The notes beneath the pieces are model-generated. The model worked only from the letters and a program-made list of their open reading frames with translations. It ran no database searches and was not told the origin of the DNA. The position numbers and the translations under genes are program-made. Of a DNA stretch of 64,000 nucleotides, positions 50,814 through 59,864 are shown piece after piece. Source of the stretch: an uncultured Aurantimonas sp. (lineage in GTDB: Bacteria; Pseudomonadota; Alphaproteobacteria; Rhizobiales; Rhizobiaceae); assembly GCA_947488615.1 (NCBI GenBank), contig CANKZU010000009.1, positions 62,001 to 126,000 on the forward strand, read 5' to 3'. How positions within the stretch are numbered: the first letter of the stretch is position 1; every line of letters begins with the position of its first letter.

Positions 50814-52199
50814 TCAGGCTTTCTTCAGATGATAGGATTTCGGGCGCGTCACGCTGCGATAGCCGAGCGTCGACAGCGCCGCGCCACGGCCGGTGTCCTT
50901 GCAGCCGGTCCAACAAAGGGCCGGGTCGAGATAGTCGCAGCGGTTCATGTAGATCGTCCCGGCCTCGATCTGGCGGCCGATCCGCTCGGCCGCGTCGGCG
51001 TCCCGCGTCCACAGCGAGGCGGTCAGTCCGAAGGGCGAATCGTTCATCAGCGCGATCGCTTCTTCATCAGACGACACCCGCATGATGCCGACGACGGGGC
51101 CGAAGCTCTCGTCGCGCATGACGCGCATGGAATGATCGACATCGACCAGGATCTGCGGGGCGAGATAGGCGGTGTCGCCGGTATCGGCCGGAAACAGCGC
51201 CGGATCGATCAGCGCCCTGGCGCCGGCGTCGATCGCTTCCTTCACCTGGGCCCGGACCTCGCGCGCGAAGCGGATGTTGGCCATCGGCCCGAGCGTCGTT
51301 TCCGGGTCGAGTGGATCGCCGAGACGATAGGCTTCGACGATCTTGACCGCCTTCTCGACGAAGGCGTCGAAAAGCGCGTCCGCGACGTAGATCCGCTCGA
51401 TGCCGCAACAGCATTGGCCGGAGTTGAACATCGCGCCGTCGATCAGCGTCTCTACCGCCGCGTCGAGATCAGCGTCTTCGCGGACATAGCCGGGGTCCTT
51501 GCCGCCCAGTTCCAGCCCGACGCCGGTAAAGGTGCCGGCCGCGGCGCGCTCGATCGCCCGCCCGCCGCCGACCGAGCCGGTGAAATTGACGAAGTCGAAG
51601 GCGCGGGCGCCGAGTAGCTCGGCGGTCGTCTCATGGGTGACGTGGATCGCCTGGAACAGCCCGTCCGGCAGGCCGGCGGCGCGGAAGGCGGCGGCGAAGC
51701 GATCGCCGGCGAGGGTCGTCTGCGTCGAATGCTTCAGCACCACCGCGTTGCCGGCGGCCAGCGCCGGCACGATCGTGTTGACGGCGGTCAGATACGGGTA
51801 GTTCCAGGGCGCGACGACCAGCACGAGACCGAGGGGCTCATAGGCGATGAAGCGGCGAAAGGCGGCCGAATCCTCGATCACCGTTGGCTCCAGCGCGTCC
51901 TTCGCCAGCGCTGTCATGTGGAAGGCGCGCTCCTTCACGCCGCCGATCTCGCCGCCGTAGCGCACCGGCCGGCCCATCATCCGGGCGAGTTCGGGGACGA
52001 TCTCGTCGTTCATCGCCTCCAGCGCCGAAATCGCCCGATCGATGATCGCGACACGCTCGGCCAGCGGTCGCGCCGCCCAGTCCTTCTGCGCCGTCCGCGC
52101 GGCTGCCAGGCGCGGCGCCAGCGCTGCCGCGTCCTCGGTCGCCCGACGCACCAGGACGCCGCCGTCGATCGGCGATATGCAGGTCAATTCGCTCATCAT
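50814..52199 (-). CDS. NAD(P)-dependent aldehyde dehydrogenase
   Basis: A 461-residue ALDH superfamily enzyme. LVLVVAPWNYPYLTAVNTIV, FTGSVGGGRAIERAAA, catalytic Glu in VGLELGGKDPGYV, catalytic Cys in FNSGQCCCGIERIYV (about 252-254), and the C-terminal ESFGPVVGIMRV. It turns an aldehyde into the acid. Closest in style to ALDHs of amine catabolism (PuuC/succinate-semialdehyde types). Starts ATG at 52199 or 52196, directly after the glutamine synthetase stop (52206). Confidence 0.93.
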   Translation of the reverse strand: MMSELTCISPIDGGVLVRRATEDAAALAPRLAAARTAQKDWAARPLAERVAIIDRAISALEAMNDEIVPELARMMGRPVRYGGEIGGVKERAFHMTALAKDALEPTVIEDSAAFRRFIAYEPLGLVLVVAPWNYPYLTAVNTIVPALAAGNAVVLKHSTQTTLAGDRFAAAFRAAGLPDGLFQAIHVTHETTAELLGARAFDFVNFTGSVGGGRAIERAAAGTFTGVGLELGGKDPGYVREDADLDAAVETLIDGAMFNSGQCCCGIERIYVADALFDAFVEKAVKIVEAYRLGDPLDPETTLGPMANIRFAREVRAQVKEAIDAGARALIDPALFPADTGDTAYLAPQILVDVDHSMRVMRDESFGPVVGIMRVSSDEEAIALMNDSPFGLTASLWTRDADAAERIGRQIEAGTIYMNRCDYLDPALCWTGCKDTGRGAALSTLGYRSVTRPKSYHLKKA

Positions 52200-52205
52200 A
52201 CCCTC

Positions 52206-53576
52206 TCAGGCGCGTTCGAAGCCGCGCCGGACTTCCCAGTCCATCACATGGGAATCATATTCGCGCTGCTCCCATCGGGCGGCATGCACATAATGGTCGA
52301 CGACCTCGTCGCCGAAGGCCTGTCTCAGCATCGCGGATTGGTCGAACGCCTCGCTCGCGGCGCGCAGCGTCGACGGGACATGCCGCATCCCTTCGCGCGC
52401 GCCATAGGCATCGCCCTCGAAAGCCGGTTCCAGCGCCAGCTTTTCCTCGATCCCGGCGAGCCCGGCGGCGATCTGGCCTGCGAAAGCGAGATAGGGATTG
52501 AGGTCCGAGCCGCCCACGCGGCACTCGACCCTGACGCCCTTGGTACCTGCGCCGCACAGGCGATAGCCGGCAGTGCGGTTGTCCAGGCTCCACACGGCCA
52601 TGGTCGGCGCGAAGGTGCCGGCGACGAAGCGCTTGTAGGAATTGACGTTCGGCGCCAGCAGCAGCGTGACGTCGTCGGCGTATTTCAGCAGCCCGGCCAG
52701 ATAGTGCCGCATCAGTTCCGACATGCCATGCTCGGCCTCTGCGTCATGGAACGCGGGCTTACCATCGAGGGTCTGCAGCGATTGATGGACATGGCTTGAG
52801 GAGCCGGCGGAGGCGTCGCTCCATTTCGCCATGAAGGTCGCCGCGCGGCCCTTGGCCCAGGCGATCTCCTTAACGCCGTTCTTGACGATCACATGGTTGT
52901 CGGCGGCGGTCAGCGCGTGATCGTATTTGACGTTGATCTCTTCCTGGCCCGCCGAGGCCTCGCCCTTAGAGCATTCGACCGGGATGCCGGCGCCGTAGAG
53001 GCCGTTGCGTACGGCGCGCATGACCTCCTCTTCCTTGGTCGTCTGGAGGATGTGGTAGTCCTCGTTATAGGCGCTGATGAGGGAAAGATCGCGGTAGCCG
53101 GCCCGCTCGGCGGCCGCGAAACTATCCTCGAACAGGAAGAATTCGAGCTCCGAGGCCATCGTCGGCCGCAGCCCCATCGCCTCCAGCCGCGCGATCTGCC
53201 GTTTCAGGATGGCGCGGGGCGAATGGGCGACCGGCGCGTGGGCGTCATGGTCCTCCACGTCGCAGAGGACCAGCGCGGTTGCTTCCAGCCAGGGCACGCG
53301 GCGCAGCGTCGACAGGTCCGGCCGCATGACGTAGTCGCCATAGCCCGCCGCCCAGCTCGTCGCCTTGTAGCCCTCGACCGTGTTCATCTCCATATCGGTG
53401 GCGAGGAGATAGTTGCAGCCATGGGTCTCCTCCCAGGCGCTCTCGACGAAGAACGCCGCGTGGAAGCGCTTGCCCATCAGCCGCCCCTGCATATCCACCT
53501 GGACTGCCAGAACTGTGTCGATGTCGCCGCTCTGAACGGCCTGTTTCAGTTCGTCGAAGGTCAGTTTGCCAGGCAT
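52206..53576 (-). CDS. Glutamine synthetase family protein (PuuA-like gamma-glutamyl-amine ligase)
   Basis: A 456-residue type I glutamine synthetase fold. Metal ligands in ASELEFFLFED and CSKGEASAGQEEIN, ATP region SSSHVHQSL, and RVECRVGGSDLNPYLAF near the C-terminus. The N-terminus (TVLAVQVDMQGRLMGKRFHA) and lack of the Tyr adenylylation loop place it with GlnA-like ligases that join glutamate to amines (PuuA, GlnA3/GlnA4), not with ammonia-assimilating GlnA. With the ALDH, ADH and amidohydrolase genes it suggests gamma-glutamylation of an amine or amino alcohol. Substrate inferred. Confidence 0.9.
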   Translation of the reverse strand: MPGKLTFDELKQAVQSGDIDTVLAVQVDMQGRLMGKRFHAAFFVESAWEETHGCNYLLATDMEMNTVEGYKATSWAAGYGDYVMRPDLSTLRRVPWLEATALVLCDVEDHDAHAPVAHSPRAILKRQIARLEAMGLRPTMASELEFFLFEDSFAAAERAGYRDLSLISAYNEDYHILQTTKEEEVMRAVRNGLYGAGIPVECSKGEASAGQEEINVKYDHALTAADNHVIVKNGVKEIAWAKGRAATFMAKWSDASAGSSSHVHQSLQTLDGKPAFHDAEAEHGMSELMRHYLAGLLKYADDVTLLLAPNVNSYKRFVAGTFAPTMAVWSLDNRTAGYRLCGAGTKGVRVECRVGGSDLNPYLAFAGQIAAGLAGIEEKLALEPAFEGDAYGAREGMRHVPSTLRAASEAFDQSAMLRQAFGDEVVDHYVHAARWEQREYDSHVMDWEVRRGFERA

Positions 53577-53660
53577 CGGTGAGACATGTCGCAGCTGGAG
53601 TGAGGGAACCGCGGCGCCGATCGTGGCGCCGCGGCTTGTTGGGGTTCGGTCAGCTCAATT

Positions 53661-54713
53661 CTAGGTATAGCGGTAAGGCTTGCCGGCCTTCGCCATCACG
53701 TCGTTGTACTCGCGGAAGATCTTGACCACGCGGGCGTTGCGCTCGCTGGTTGCCGCGATCTCGTCCCAGAACTTGAACGCCTCGGCTTCCACCGTCGCCC
53801 ATTCCTCTTCCGGAATGGTGGTCAGCTTCATCTTCTCGCCAGCCGTCCGCAGCTTCGCCTCGCCGCCCCAATACCAATGCTGACGGTAATAGTGCGAGGA
53901 ATCCATCGCCAGCTTCAGCAGCGTCTTGAGATGGTCTGGCAGCTCGTCATACTTCTCCTGATTGGCGAAGAAGGAACCGCACCAGGCGCCCGAGATGTTG
54001 TTGGTCAGGAAATAGTCGGTCACGTCGGCCCAGCCGACGGTGTAGTCCTCGGTGATACCCGACCAGGCGATGCCGTCGAGTTCGCCGGTCTGCAGCGCGA
54101 CCTCGACATCTTCCCAAGGCAGCGTCACCGGCACGACGCCGAAGCGGGTGAGGAAGCGACCCGCCGTCGGGAAGGTGAAGACGCGCTTGCCTTCGAGGTC
54201 CGCAAGCTTGTTGATCGGCTCCTTGGTGGCGAAGTGGCAGGGGTCCCAGGAGCCGGCGGAGAGCCATTTGACGCCTTCGACCTCGCCATAGGCCTCTTCC
54301 CAGATTTCCTTCAGGCCGTACTCCTCGAACAGCACGGGCACGTCGAGGCTGTAGCGGGTGCCGAAGGGAAAATAGCCGCCGAACACCGAGATATCGACCG
54401 GCGCGGCGATCGAATCGTCGTCCGACTGGACCATGTCGATGGTGCCGCGCTGCATGGCGCGGAAGAGTTCGCCCGTCGGCACGAGCTGATCGGCAAAGAA
54501 CAGCTCGATCTCCATCTGGCCGTTGGCCGCCTTGTTGAAGTCGTCGACCATGCCCTTGACGACGTGCTCGGCGAGGGCCGGACCGGCATAGGTCTGCAGG
54601 CGCCATCGGATAGGCGCGCTTTGGGCGTGAACGGCCGGGGCGGCGAGGGTCGAGGCACCGGCGGCTGCCGTCACGACGCCCGCCTTCTTGAGGAAATCGC
54701 GTCTGTTCGTCAT
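53661..54713 (-). CDS. dctP: TRAP transporter periplasmic binding protein (DctP/TakP-like)
   Basis: A 350-residue TRAP receptor. Twin-arginine signal TNRRDFLKKAGVVTAAAGAS with a cut near AVHAQ. The mature protein starts IRWRLQTYAGPALAEHVVKG, resembling the TakP group, and has the conserved Arg/loop in GKRVFTFPTAGRFLTRFG and TGELDGIAWSGITEDYTVGW. It binds a small organic acid or amino compound and hands it to DctQM. Gap to dctM is 81 bases upstream. Confidence 0.9.
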   Translation of the reverse strand: MTNRRDFLKKAGVVTAAAGASTLAAPAVHAQSAPIRWRLQTYAGPALAEHVVKGMVDDFNKAANGQMEIELFFADQLVPTGELFRAMQRGTIDMVQSDDDSIAAPVDISVFGGYFPFGTRYSLDVPVLFEEYGLKEIWEEAYGEVEGVKWLSAGSWDPCHFATKEPINKLADLEGKRVFTFPTAGRFLTRFGVVPVTLPWEDVEVALQTGELDGIAWSGITEDYTVGWADVTDYFLTNNISGAWCGSFFANQEKYDELPDHLKTLLKLAMDSSHYYRQHWYWGGEAKLRTAGEKMKLTTIPEEEWATVEAEAFKFWDEIAATSERNARVVKIFREYNDVMAKAGKPYRYT

Positions 54714-54794
54714 GTCGTCGCTTCCTTCTGTTGCGGCCCGGTCAGGCCGGTTGCGCGGGCTGTGCCGCCCGCTTGTTTTCGCCGACCAGCCTGG

Positions 54795-56126
54795 TCAGCG
54801 GCCATTGGAATAGGCGTATTCCGGCAGCCACAGCGCGATCTGCGGGAAGGCGGTGACGATGCCGAGGCCGACGATCATGATGCCGACGAACGGCCAGACC
54901 GAGCGGTAGATGTCCGACAGCGAGATTTCGGGCGGCGCCATCGCCCGCATCAGGAAGAGATTGTAGCCGAAGGGCGGCGTCATATACGCGATCTGGCAGG
55001 TGATCGTGTAGAGGATGCCGTACCAGACGAGGTCGAAACCGAGGACGCCGACCAGCGGAATGTAGAGCGGCGCGACGATGACCAGCATGGCCGTGTCATC
55101 GAGGAACATGCCAAGCAGGATGTAGGAGATCTGCATCATGATGAGGATCTGCCAGGGCCCCAGCCCCAGATCCTCGGTGAAGAAGCTCTCCAGTGCTCTC
55201 GACGCGCCGACACCGTCGAAAATGCTGCCGAAGGCAAGCGCCGCCATGATGATCCAGAAGAACATGCAGGAGATCAGGAGCGTCTTTCGCACCGTCTCGT
55301 GCAGCACATGGAGGGTCAACCGACGCTTGACCAAGGCCGCGATCATCGCCGCCACTGCGCCAACGGCGGAGCTTTCCACCAGGCTCGTGACGCCCATGAC
55401 GAAAAGCCCGGTCATGGCGAAGAAGATGAACAGCGGCAGGATGCCGGCCTTGAGCAGACCGATCTTCTCCGCGCGGGTGATGTTCTCCCGCTCTTCCAGC
55501 GGCAGGACGGGGCCCAGCTTAGGGTTCGCCCGACAGCGGAGGTAGATATAGACGATGAACATCGCCGCGATCATCAGCCCCGGAAAGACACCGGCGAGCC
55601 AGAGCTGGCCGACCGGCTGGCGGGCGATCATGCCGTAAAGGACGAGGACGACACTCGGCGGCACCAGGATGCCCAGGGACGATCCCGCCTGGATCACCCC
55701 CGTCACCATGACCTTGTCGTAGCCGCGCCGCAGCAGTTCCGGCAGCGCGATCGTCGCGCCGATCGCCATGCCGGCGACCGAGAGGCCGTTCATGGCCGAG
55801 ATCATCACCATCAACCCGATCGTCCCAATGGCGAGGCCGCCGGCCGTGCCGCCCATCCAGACGTGGAACATGTGGTAGAGATCGTCGGCGATGCCGCTCT
55901 CAGACAGCATGTAGCCCATGAAGATGAACAGTGGCAGCGTGAGCAGCGGATACCATTTCATCAGCTTCATCACGGCCGAGAAGCCCATCTCCGAGCCACC
56001 GTCGCCATAGAGGAACAGCGCGGTCACCACCGCCACGCCGCCGATGACACCGAAGACGCGCTGGCCGGTCAGCAGCATCACCATCATGCTGGCGAACATG
56101 AGGATGGCGATCATCTCGTAGCTCAC
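54795..56126 (-). CDS. dctM: TRAP transporter large permease (DctM)
   Basis: A 443-residue membrane protein with about 12 hydrophobic segments, DctM family: LPLFIFMGYMLSESGIADDL, IGTIGLMVMISAMNGLSVAG, GVIQAGSSLGILVPPSVVLV and MFLDDTAMLVIVAPLYIPLV. Start taken as GTG 56126, which forms a GTGA overlap with the dctQ stop (56123); this removes a long non-homologous extension that is open upstream. Uses a sodium gradient with DctP and DctQ. Confidence 0.9.
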   Translation of the reverse strand: MSYEMIAILMFASMMVMLLTGQRVFGVIGGVAVVTALFLYGDGGSEMGFSAVMKLMKWYPLLTLPLFIFMGYMLSESGIADDLYHMFHVWMGGTAGGLAIGTIGLMVMISAMNGLSVAGMAIGATIALPELLRRGYDKVMVTGVIQAGSSLGILVPPSVVLVLYGMIARQPVGQLWLAGVFPGLMIAAMFIVYIYLRCRANPKLGPVLPLEERENITRAEKIGLLKAGILPLFIFFAMTGLFVMGVTSLVESSAVGAVAAMIAALVKRRLTLHVLHETVRKTLLISCMFFWIIMAALAFGSIFDGVGASRALESFFTEDLGLGPWQILIMMQISYILLGMFLDDTAMLVIVAPLYIPLVGVLGFDLVWYGILYTITCQIAYMTPPFGYNLFLMRAMAPPEISLSDIYRSVWPFVGIMIVGLGIVTAFPQIALWLPEYAYSNGR

Positions 56127-56713
56127 GAGGCGGCCCCCCGCTCGACTTCGTCCGGTTCCCCGCCACGCGGGTGATCGAGCTCGTCTTCCCGCGGCAGCCG
56201 CTCGACCCCCGGCAGCACAATTCCCCGCGCTTCGGCGACGTTGCGGATCAGCATCGCAATGGCTTGCAGCAGCATCAGCACGATGCCGCAGACCATGACG
56301 ATCTTGATCGGCGCCATGTAGGGCCGCCAGGACGAATAGCTCCGCTCGCCATATTCCAGCGCATAGGCCGTCGATGAGAGGCCCCCGTAGAGGAGGATGC
56401 CGAGGTAGAAGATCAGGAGAAGGATCGTGACCGCGTCGGTCGTTGCCTGTGTGCGTGGGCTCCAGCGCCCGTAAGCAAGGTCCATGCGGACATGGGCGCC
56501 CATCTTGAGCGAGTAGCCACCGCCGACCAGGAAATAGGCCACCATCGCGAACTGGGCCATTTCCAGCGTCCACAGCGATGGCAGGAAAAAGGTCTTGGTG
56601 ATGGTCGAATAAAACAGGATGCCGATCATCCCGAAGATCGAATACATCGTGACGAGACCCACCCAACCGTTCACTCGGTCGATGAACCGGACATAGGCGG
56701 CCAGCCGCTTCAT
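56123..56713 (-). CDS. dctQ: TRAP transporter small permease (DctQ)
   Basis: A 196-residue protein with four hydrophobic segments (WVGLVTMYSIFGMIGILFYS, FAMVAYFLVGGGYSLKMG, AVTILLLIFYLGILLYGGLS, PIKIVMVCGIVLMLLQAIAM) and the DctQ signature GAHVRMDL. A long acidic C-terminal tail (about 165-196) is extra. Its start overlaps the amidohydrolase stop (56710) as ATGA. Confidence 0.88.
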   Translation of the reverse strand: MKRLAAYVRFIDRVNGWVGLVTMYSIFGMIGILFYSTITKTFFLPSLWTLEMAQFAMVAYFLVGGGYSLKMGAHVRMDLAYGRWSPRTQATTDAVTILLLIFYLGILLYGGLSSTAYALEYGERSYSSWRPYMAPIKIVMVCGIVLMLLQAIAMLIRNVAEARGIVLPGVERLPREDELDHPRGGEPDEVERGAAS

Positions 56714-57516
56714 GCCGCCGCCCCTTTGGAGGCGTCGGTCGAAAGCGAGGCGTGGGCGCGCGACACCCAGGCGGCCAGGCGGCTCGCAATCTCGACCACG
56801 TCCCCGGGCGTGGCGATCAGGTCGTTGCGGATCTCGATCATCGCGTTGAACATCCCCGTCGGAATGGCGTGGGTCACCAGCGTATGCATGACCCCGTCAG
56901 CCGGACCGTATGGCTCGTTGCGGCGCATGTCGAGCGAACCACCGGCCGCCGCCAGGATGGCATCGGCGAGGCGCTGGTCGCTGTCGTGCAGAATGCCGAT
57001 TTCCACGGACCGCCGCTGGCCGGCATAGATCGGCGTGAAGGAATGGATCGTCAAAAGGATAGGGTTGGCATGGGTGCCGCGATGCCGCGCGACGGCCTGC
57101 GCCAGCGTCCGCTCGAACGGCCGATAGAAGCGTTCGACCCGGTCGGCCCGCGCCGCCGCGCTCAGCCCCGTATTGCCGGGAATCTCGTGGATTTCGCTGC
57201 GCGCGGGAATGGCGTCGCCGGCCTCCGGTGGCCGGTTGCAGTCATAGACGAGACGCGACACGGTCTGCGCGACGAGCGGCGCGTCGAACATCTCCGACAG
57301 ATGCCGGGCAACCGCCAATGCTCCCGGGTCCCAGGCGGCGTGACTGGCTTTCGTCGCCGCGCCGATGCCGAGATTGGCGAACTCGGCGGGAATGTCGTTG
57401 GTGGCATGTTCGCAGACCAGGAGAATGGCGCCGGCCCCGTCCGGATTGATCACCTCGACCGTCTTGGCGCGCGAGCCGTCGGACGGCTCCTTCGGCATTG
57501 CGCTCCCATCGGACAA
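56710..57516 (-). CDS. N-formylglutamate amidohydrolase-like protein
   Basis: A 268-residue protein of the HutG-type (PF05013) family: LLVCEHATNDIPAEFANLGI (metal His), HAAWDPGALAVARHLSEMFD, SRLVYDCNRPP, ILLTIHSFTPIYAGQRR (metal His) and the Glu-containing FNAMIEIRNDLIA. The family cleaves N-acyl amino acids. First gene of the TRAP operon, not beside any hut gene, so true N-formylglutamate is unlikely; hydrolysis of a gamma-glutamyl or N-acyl intermediate fits better. This is inference from context. Divergent from the RpiR gene. Confidence 0.87.
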   Translation of the reverse strand: MSDGSAMPKEPSDGSRAKTVEVINPDGAGAILLVCEHATNDIPAEFANLGIGAATKASHAAWDPGALAVARHLSEMFDAPLVAQTVSRLVYDCNRPPEAGDAIPARSEIHEIPGNTGLSAAARADRVERFYRPFERTLAQAVARHRGTHANPILLTIHSFTPIYAGQRRSVEIGILHDSDQRLADAILAAAGGSLDMRRNEPYGPADGVMHTLVTHAIPTGMFNAMIEIRNDLIATPGDVVEIASRLAAWVSRAHASLSTDASKGAAA

Positions 57517-57534
57517 GGCGTTACCTCTCGACTG

Positions 57535-57558
57535 ACTCTGAAACGATCATTACAGAGT
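57535..57558. promoter_or_regulatory. Palindromic operator for the RpiR regulator
   Basis: A 24-bp inverted repeat, ACTCTG-AAACGATCATTA-CAGAGT, in which 10 of 12 base pairs match. It lies 18 bases before the amidohydrolase start and about 95 before the RpiR start. RpiR-family regulators bind palindromes of this size (TGtAA...TTaCA-like core), so it is the likely control site for the TRAP operon. Confidence 0.65.
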
Positions 57559-57650
57559 TGCCTCTCATGTCAAGCGCGCCCGGCCGGGAATTTCGTCGGC
57601 GGCGCGGCACCATGTTACGAGGCTGGCGCGGATGAACGGGGAGCTTTTCC

Positions 57651-58526
57651 ATGACGACGAGCGATGACCGGACGGTCGCCGAGCTGATCCGCGCCGCCTT
57701 TCCCGATCTGACCCGCGCCGAGCGGCAACTGGCCGACGCCATCCTCGAGGACTATCCGATCTCCGGGCTTGGCAGCATCACCGCCCTGTCGGAAAGCTCC
57801 GGCGTCTCGACGCCGACGGTGCTGCGCATGGCGCGCAAGCTCGGCTTCGACGGCTTCACGCATTTTCAGGCGAGCCTGCGCGGCGAACTGAAGATGATGA
57901 TTTCCGATCCCGTCGCCAGACGCGAGCACTGGACCGACGAGCTACCGCACGCCCATATCCTCAACCGCTTCGCCGAGGCGGTCTCCGACAATCTGCGCAA
58001 AACCCTGCAACGGATGAACGTCGAGACCTTCGACGCCGCGACGGCTCTTCTGGCGGACCCCGATCACGCGGTGTTCGTCGTCGGCGGCCGCGTCACCCGC
58101 TCGCTCGCCGACTATTTCTTCAGCCTGCTCCAGGTGATCCGCGAGGGCGCGCATCTGTTGCCGCCCAACGCCAATATCTGGCCGCACAGCGTGTTGAGCA
58201 TGAAGGAGGGCGATGTCCTCCTGATCTTCGACATCCGGCGCTACGAGCGCGAACTCCTGAGCCTCGCCAAGATGGCGCGCGCGCGCGGCGTGACCATCGT
58301 TTTGATGACCGACCAGTGGGGCTCGCCGATCACTGCCCAGGCGGCGCACGCCTTTCATGCCCGGATCGAGGTGCCGTCGGCCTGGGATTCGACCGTCGTC
58401 CTGACCTACCTGGTCGAGGCGCTGCTGGCCGGCATCCAAGCGCTCCACTGGGACACCGCGCGGCGGCGGATGACCGAGCTGGAAGGCCTGCTCGACGAAA
58501 CCTCGATGTTCAAGAAGTTTACGTGA
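57651..58526 (+). CDS. MurR/RpiR family transcriptional regulator
   Basis: A 291-residue regulator. N-terminal helix-turn-helix (residues 1-77): VAELIRAAFPDLTRAERQLA, SITALSESSGVSTPTVLRMA and RKLGFDGFTHFQASLRGEL. C-terminal SIS domain (about 125-265): VFVVGGRVTRSLADYFFSLL, LIFDIRRYERELLSLAKMAR. SIS domains here bind a phosphorylated or acidic effector; some RpiR members control amine and taurine use. Divergent from the TRAP/gamma-glutamyl operon, which it probably represses through the palindrome at 57535-57558. Confidence 0.9.
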   Translation: MTTSDDRTVAELIRAAFPDLTRAERQLADAILEDYPISGLGSITALSESSGVSTPTVLRMARKLGFDGFTHFQASLRGELKMMISDPVARREHWTDELPHAHILNRFAEAVSDNLRKTLQRMNVETFDAATALLADPDHAVFVVGGRVTRSLADYFFSLLQVIREGAHLLPPNANIWPHSVLSMKEGDVLLIFDIRRYERELLSLAKMARARGVTIVLMTDQWGSPITAQAAHAFHARIEVPSAWDSTVVLTYLVEALLAGIQALHWDTARRRMTELEGLLDETSMFKKFT

Positions 58527-58726
58527 GCGACGTGGATTGGGGCGTGTATGGCGGAGCGGGGTCCGGCCCGAGACGAGCTGACAACTGGACTTGGATGTTG
58601 TGGCCGAAGGACGCGTTTTGGAACACGAAACGGGCCTGCCATATTCACCGAAGGACAGGGAACACATGCAGGCGACCTTCGACGGATCACTTGCCAATCG
58701 GAAGAATCTCGGTCAAGTTCGTGGTG

Positions 58727-58910
58727 ATGGTTCTCGCCGCCCTGCAAGGCGGTGGGATTAAAAGGGAACACGGTGCGACGTACCCAACAGGGCGCAAAAC
58801 CGTGGCTGCCCCCGCAACTGTAAGCGGCGAGCTTTTCCGGGAAGAACCACTGGCCTGATGGCTGGGAAGGTCCGGAAACGCGGCGACCCGCGAGCCAGGA
58901 GACCTGCCGT
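58727..58910 (+). ncRNA. Cobalamin (B12) riboswitch
   Basis: All the conserved boxes are present in order: GGTGGGATTAAAAGGGAACAC with GGTGCG, then GTGGCTGCCCCCGCAACTG with TAAGCGG, GCCACTG-type ACCACTGGCC, GGGAAGG, and the B12 box GAGCCAGGAGACCTGCC at 58892-58908. It should bind adenosylcobalamin or a related corrinoid and shut off the ABC transporter genes downstream when the vitamin is plentiful. The 174 bases between the RpiR stop and the riboswitch hold no gene I can see. Confidence 0.93.
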
Positions 58911-58951
58911 CATCCTTAGCTCAAACCCGGCCGGGGTGTGCCGTGGAGACG

Positions 58952-59059
58952 ATGATGACGCTTCACTATTTCATTGCGGGAAGCAGCTCGATCGGATCGC
59001 TCGGTTTGCCTTGCCTATCGGCGGAGGCAGATGGTGGCCCGTTCGTTTTCTGCGGCTAG
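58952..59059 (+). CDS. Possible 35-residue leader peptide between riboswitch and transporter
   Basis: A short frame, MMTLHYFIAGSSSIGSLGLP then CLSAEADGGPFVFCG, with GGAG just before its paired ATG codons. It overlaps the ABC ATPase start (59031) by 29 bases in another frame, so its translation could couple the riboswitch to the first transporter gene. No family is recognised, and it may be chance. Confidence 0.3.
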   Translation: MMTLHYFIAGSSSIGSLGLPCLSAEADGGPFVFCG

Positions 59060-59843
59060 CACTTTAGCCGGCTCATTCCCCGCGCGCCTTACAGCAGATC
59101 GCCTTGAATGGGGACCGTCCGCAAGGCACCGCGTGGTGGGGCCCGTCACTTTTGGCGTCGAGCCTGGCGAAATGCTTGCGCTCGTCGGACCGAACGGCGC
59201 CGGCAAGTCCAGCCTGCTGCGATGCCTCTATCGCTTCCACCGGCCAATTGCCGGTTCGGTACAGCTCGACGGCAAGGACATTTGGAAACTGCCTGCGAAA
59301 GATTGCGCCAGACGCATCGCCACCGTGCTGCAGGAGCCGGTCTCAGACTTCGGACTGACGGTCGCGGAGATCGTCGAGCTTGGACTTACCCCGCACATGG
59401 AACGCCGGGCCAAGACCGATGATGGCCTCGCGCCGGTCGATCTTGCGCTGGAACTCATGCAGCTCAACGCGCTTGCCGGACGTGACTTCGCTACCCTTTC
59501 AGGGGGCGAGAAGCAGCGGGTCATGATCGCGCGGGCACTGGTTCAGCGGCCCGATCTGCTCATCCTTGACGAGCCGACCAATCATCTGGACATCCGGCAC
59601 CAACTCGAAGTGCTCGAGTTGGTACGCGGACTCGCCTGCACCACGATCGTCTCGCTGCATGATCTGGGGCTCGCGGCGGCCCATGCGGATCGCGTGCTGG
59701 TGCTCGAACAAGGCAAATTGGTGGAGATCGGCGCGCCGCTGAGCGTGCTGACGCGGCACAGTATCCGCCGGACCTTCGCCGTTGAAACCGAAATTGATTC
59801 CCATCCCGCGACCGGACGGCCGCGCTTTTCCTTCCATCTCTAG
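59031..59843 (+). CDS. btuD: ABC transporter ATPase, BtuD/FecE-like
   Basis: A 270-residue ATPase: Walker A LVGPNGAGKSSLLRC (about 56-70), Q-loop VLQEPVSDF, signature TLSGGEKQRVMIARAL, Walker B LLILDEPTNHLDIR and H-loop SLHDLGLAAAH. The pattern is of the FepC/BtuD group that powers corrinoid, haem or siderophore import. ATG 59031 follows GGCGGAGGCAG and an upstream in-frame start at 58974 is less likely. Under the cobalamin riboswitch, so cobalamin or a precursor is the expected cargo. Coupled genes follow. Confidence 0.9.
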   Translation: MVARSFSAASTLAGSFPARLTADRLEWGPSARHRVVGPVTFGVEPGEMLALVGPNGAGKSSLLRCLYRFHRPIAGSVQLDGKDIWKLPAKDCARRIATVLQEPVSDFGLTVAEIVELGLTPHMERRAKTDDGLAPVDLALELMQLNALAGRDFATLSGGEKQRVMIARALVQRPDLLILDEPTNHLDIRHQLEVLELVRGLACTTIVSLHDLGLAAAHADRVLVLEQGKLVEIGAPLSVLTRHSIRRTFAVETEIDSHPATGRPRFSFHL

Positions 59844-59864
59844 CAAATTCAGAAGAGCGATCTT

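Noticed and set aside
53877..56174. 765-codon plus-strand frame opposite dctP and dctM
   Set aside because: His/Asp/Arg-rich composition typical of antisense to membrane-protein genes; no family match.
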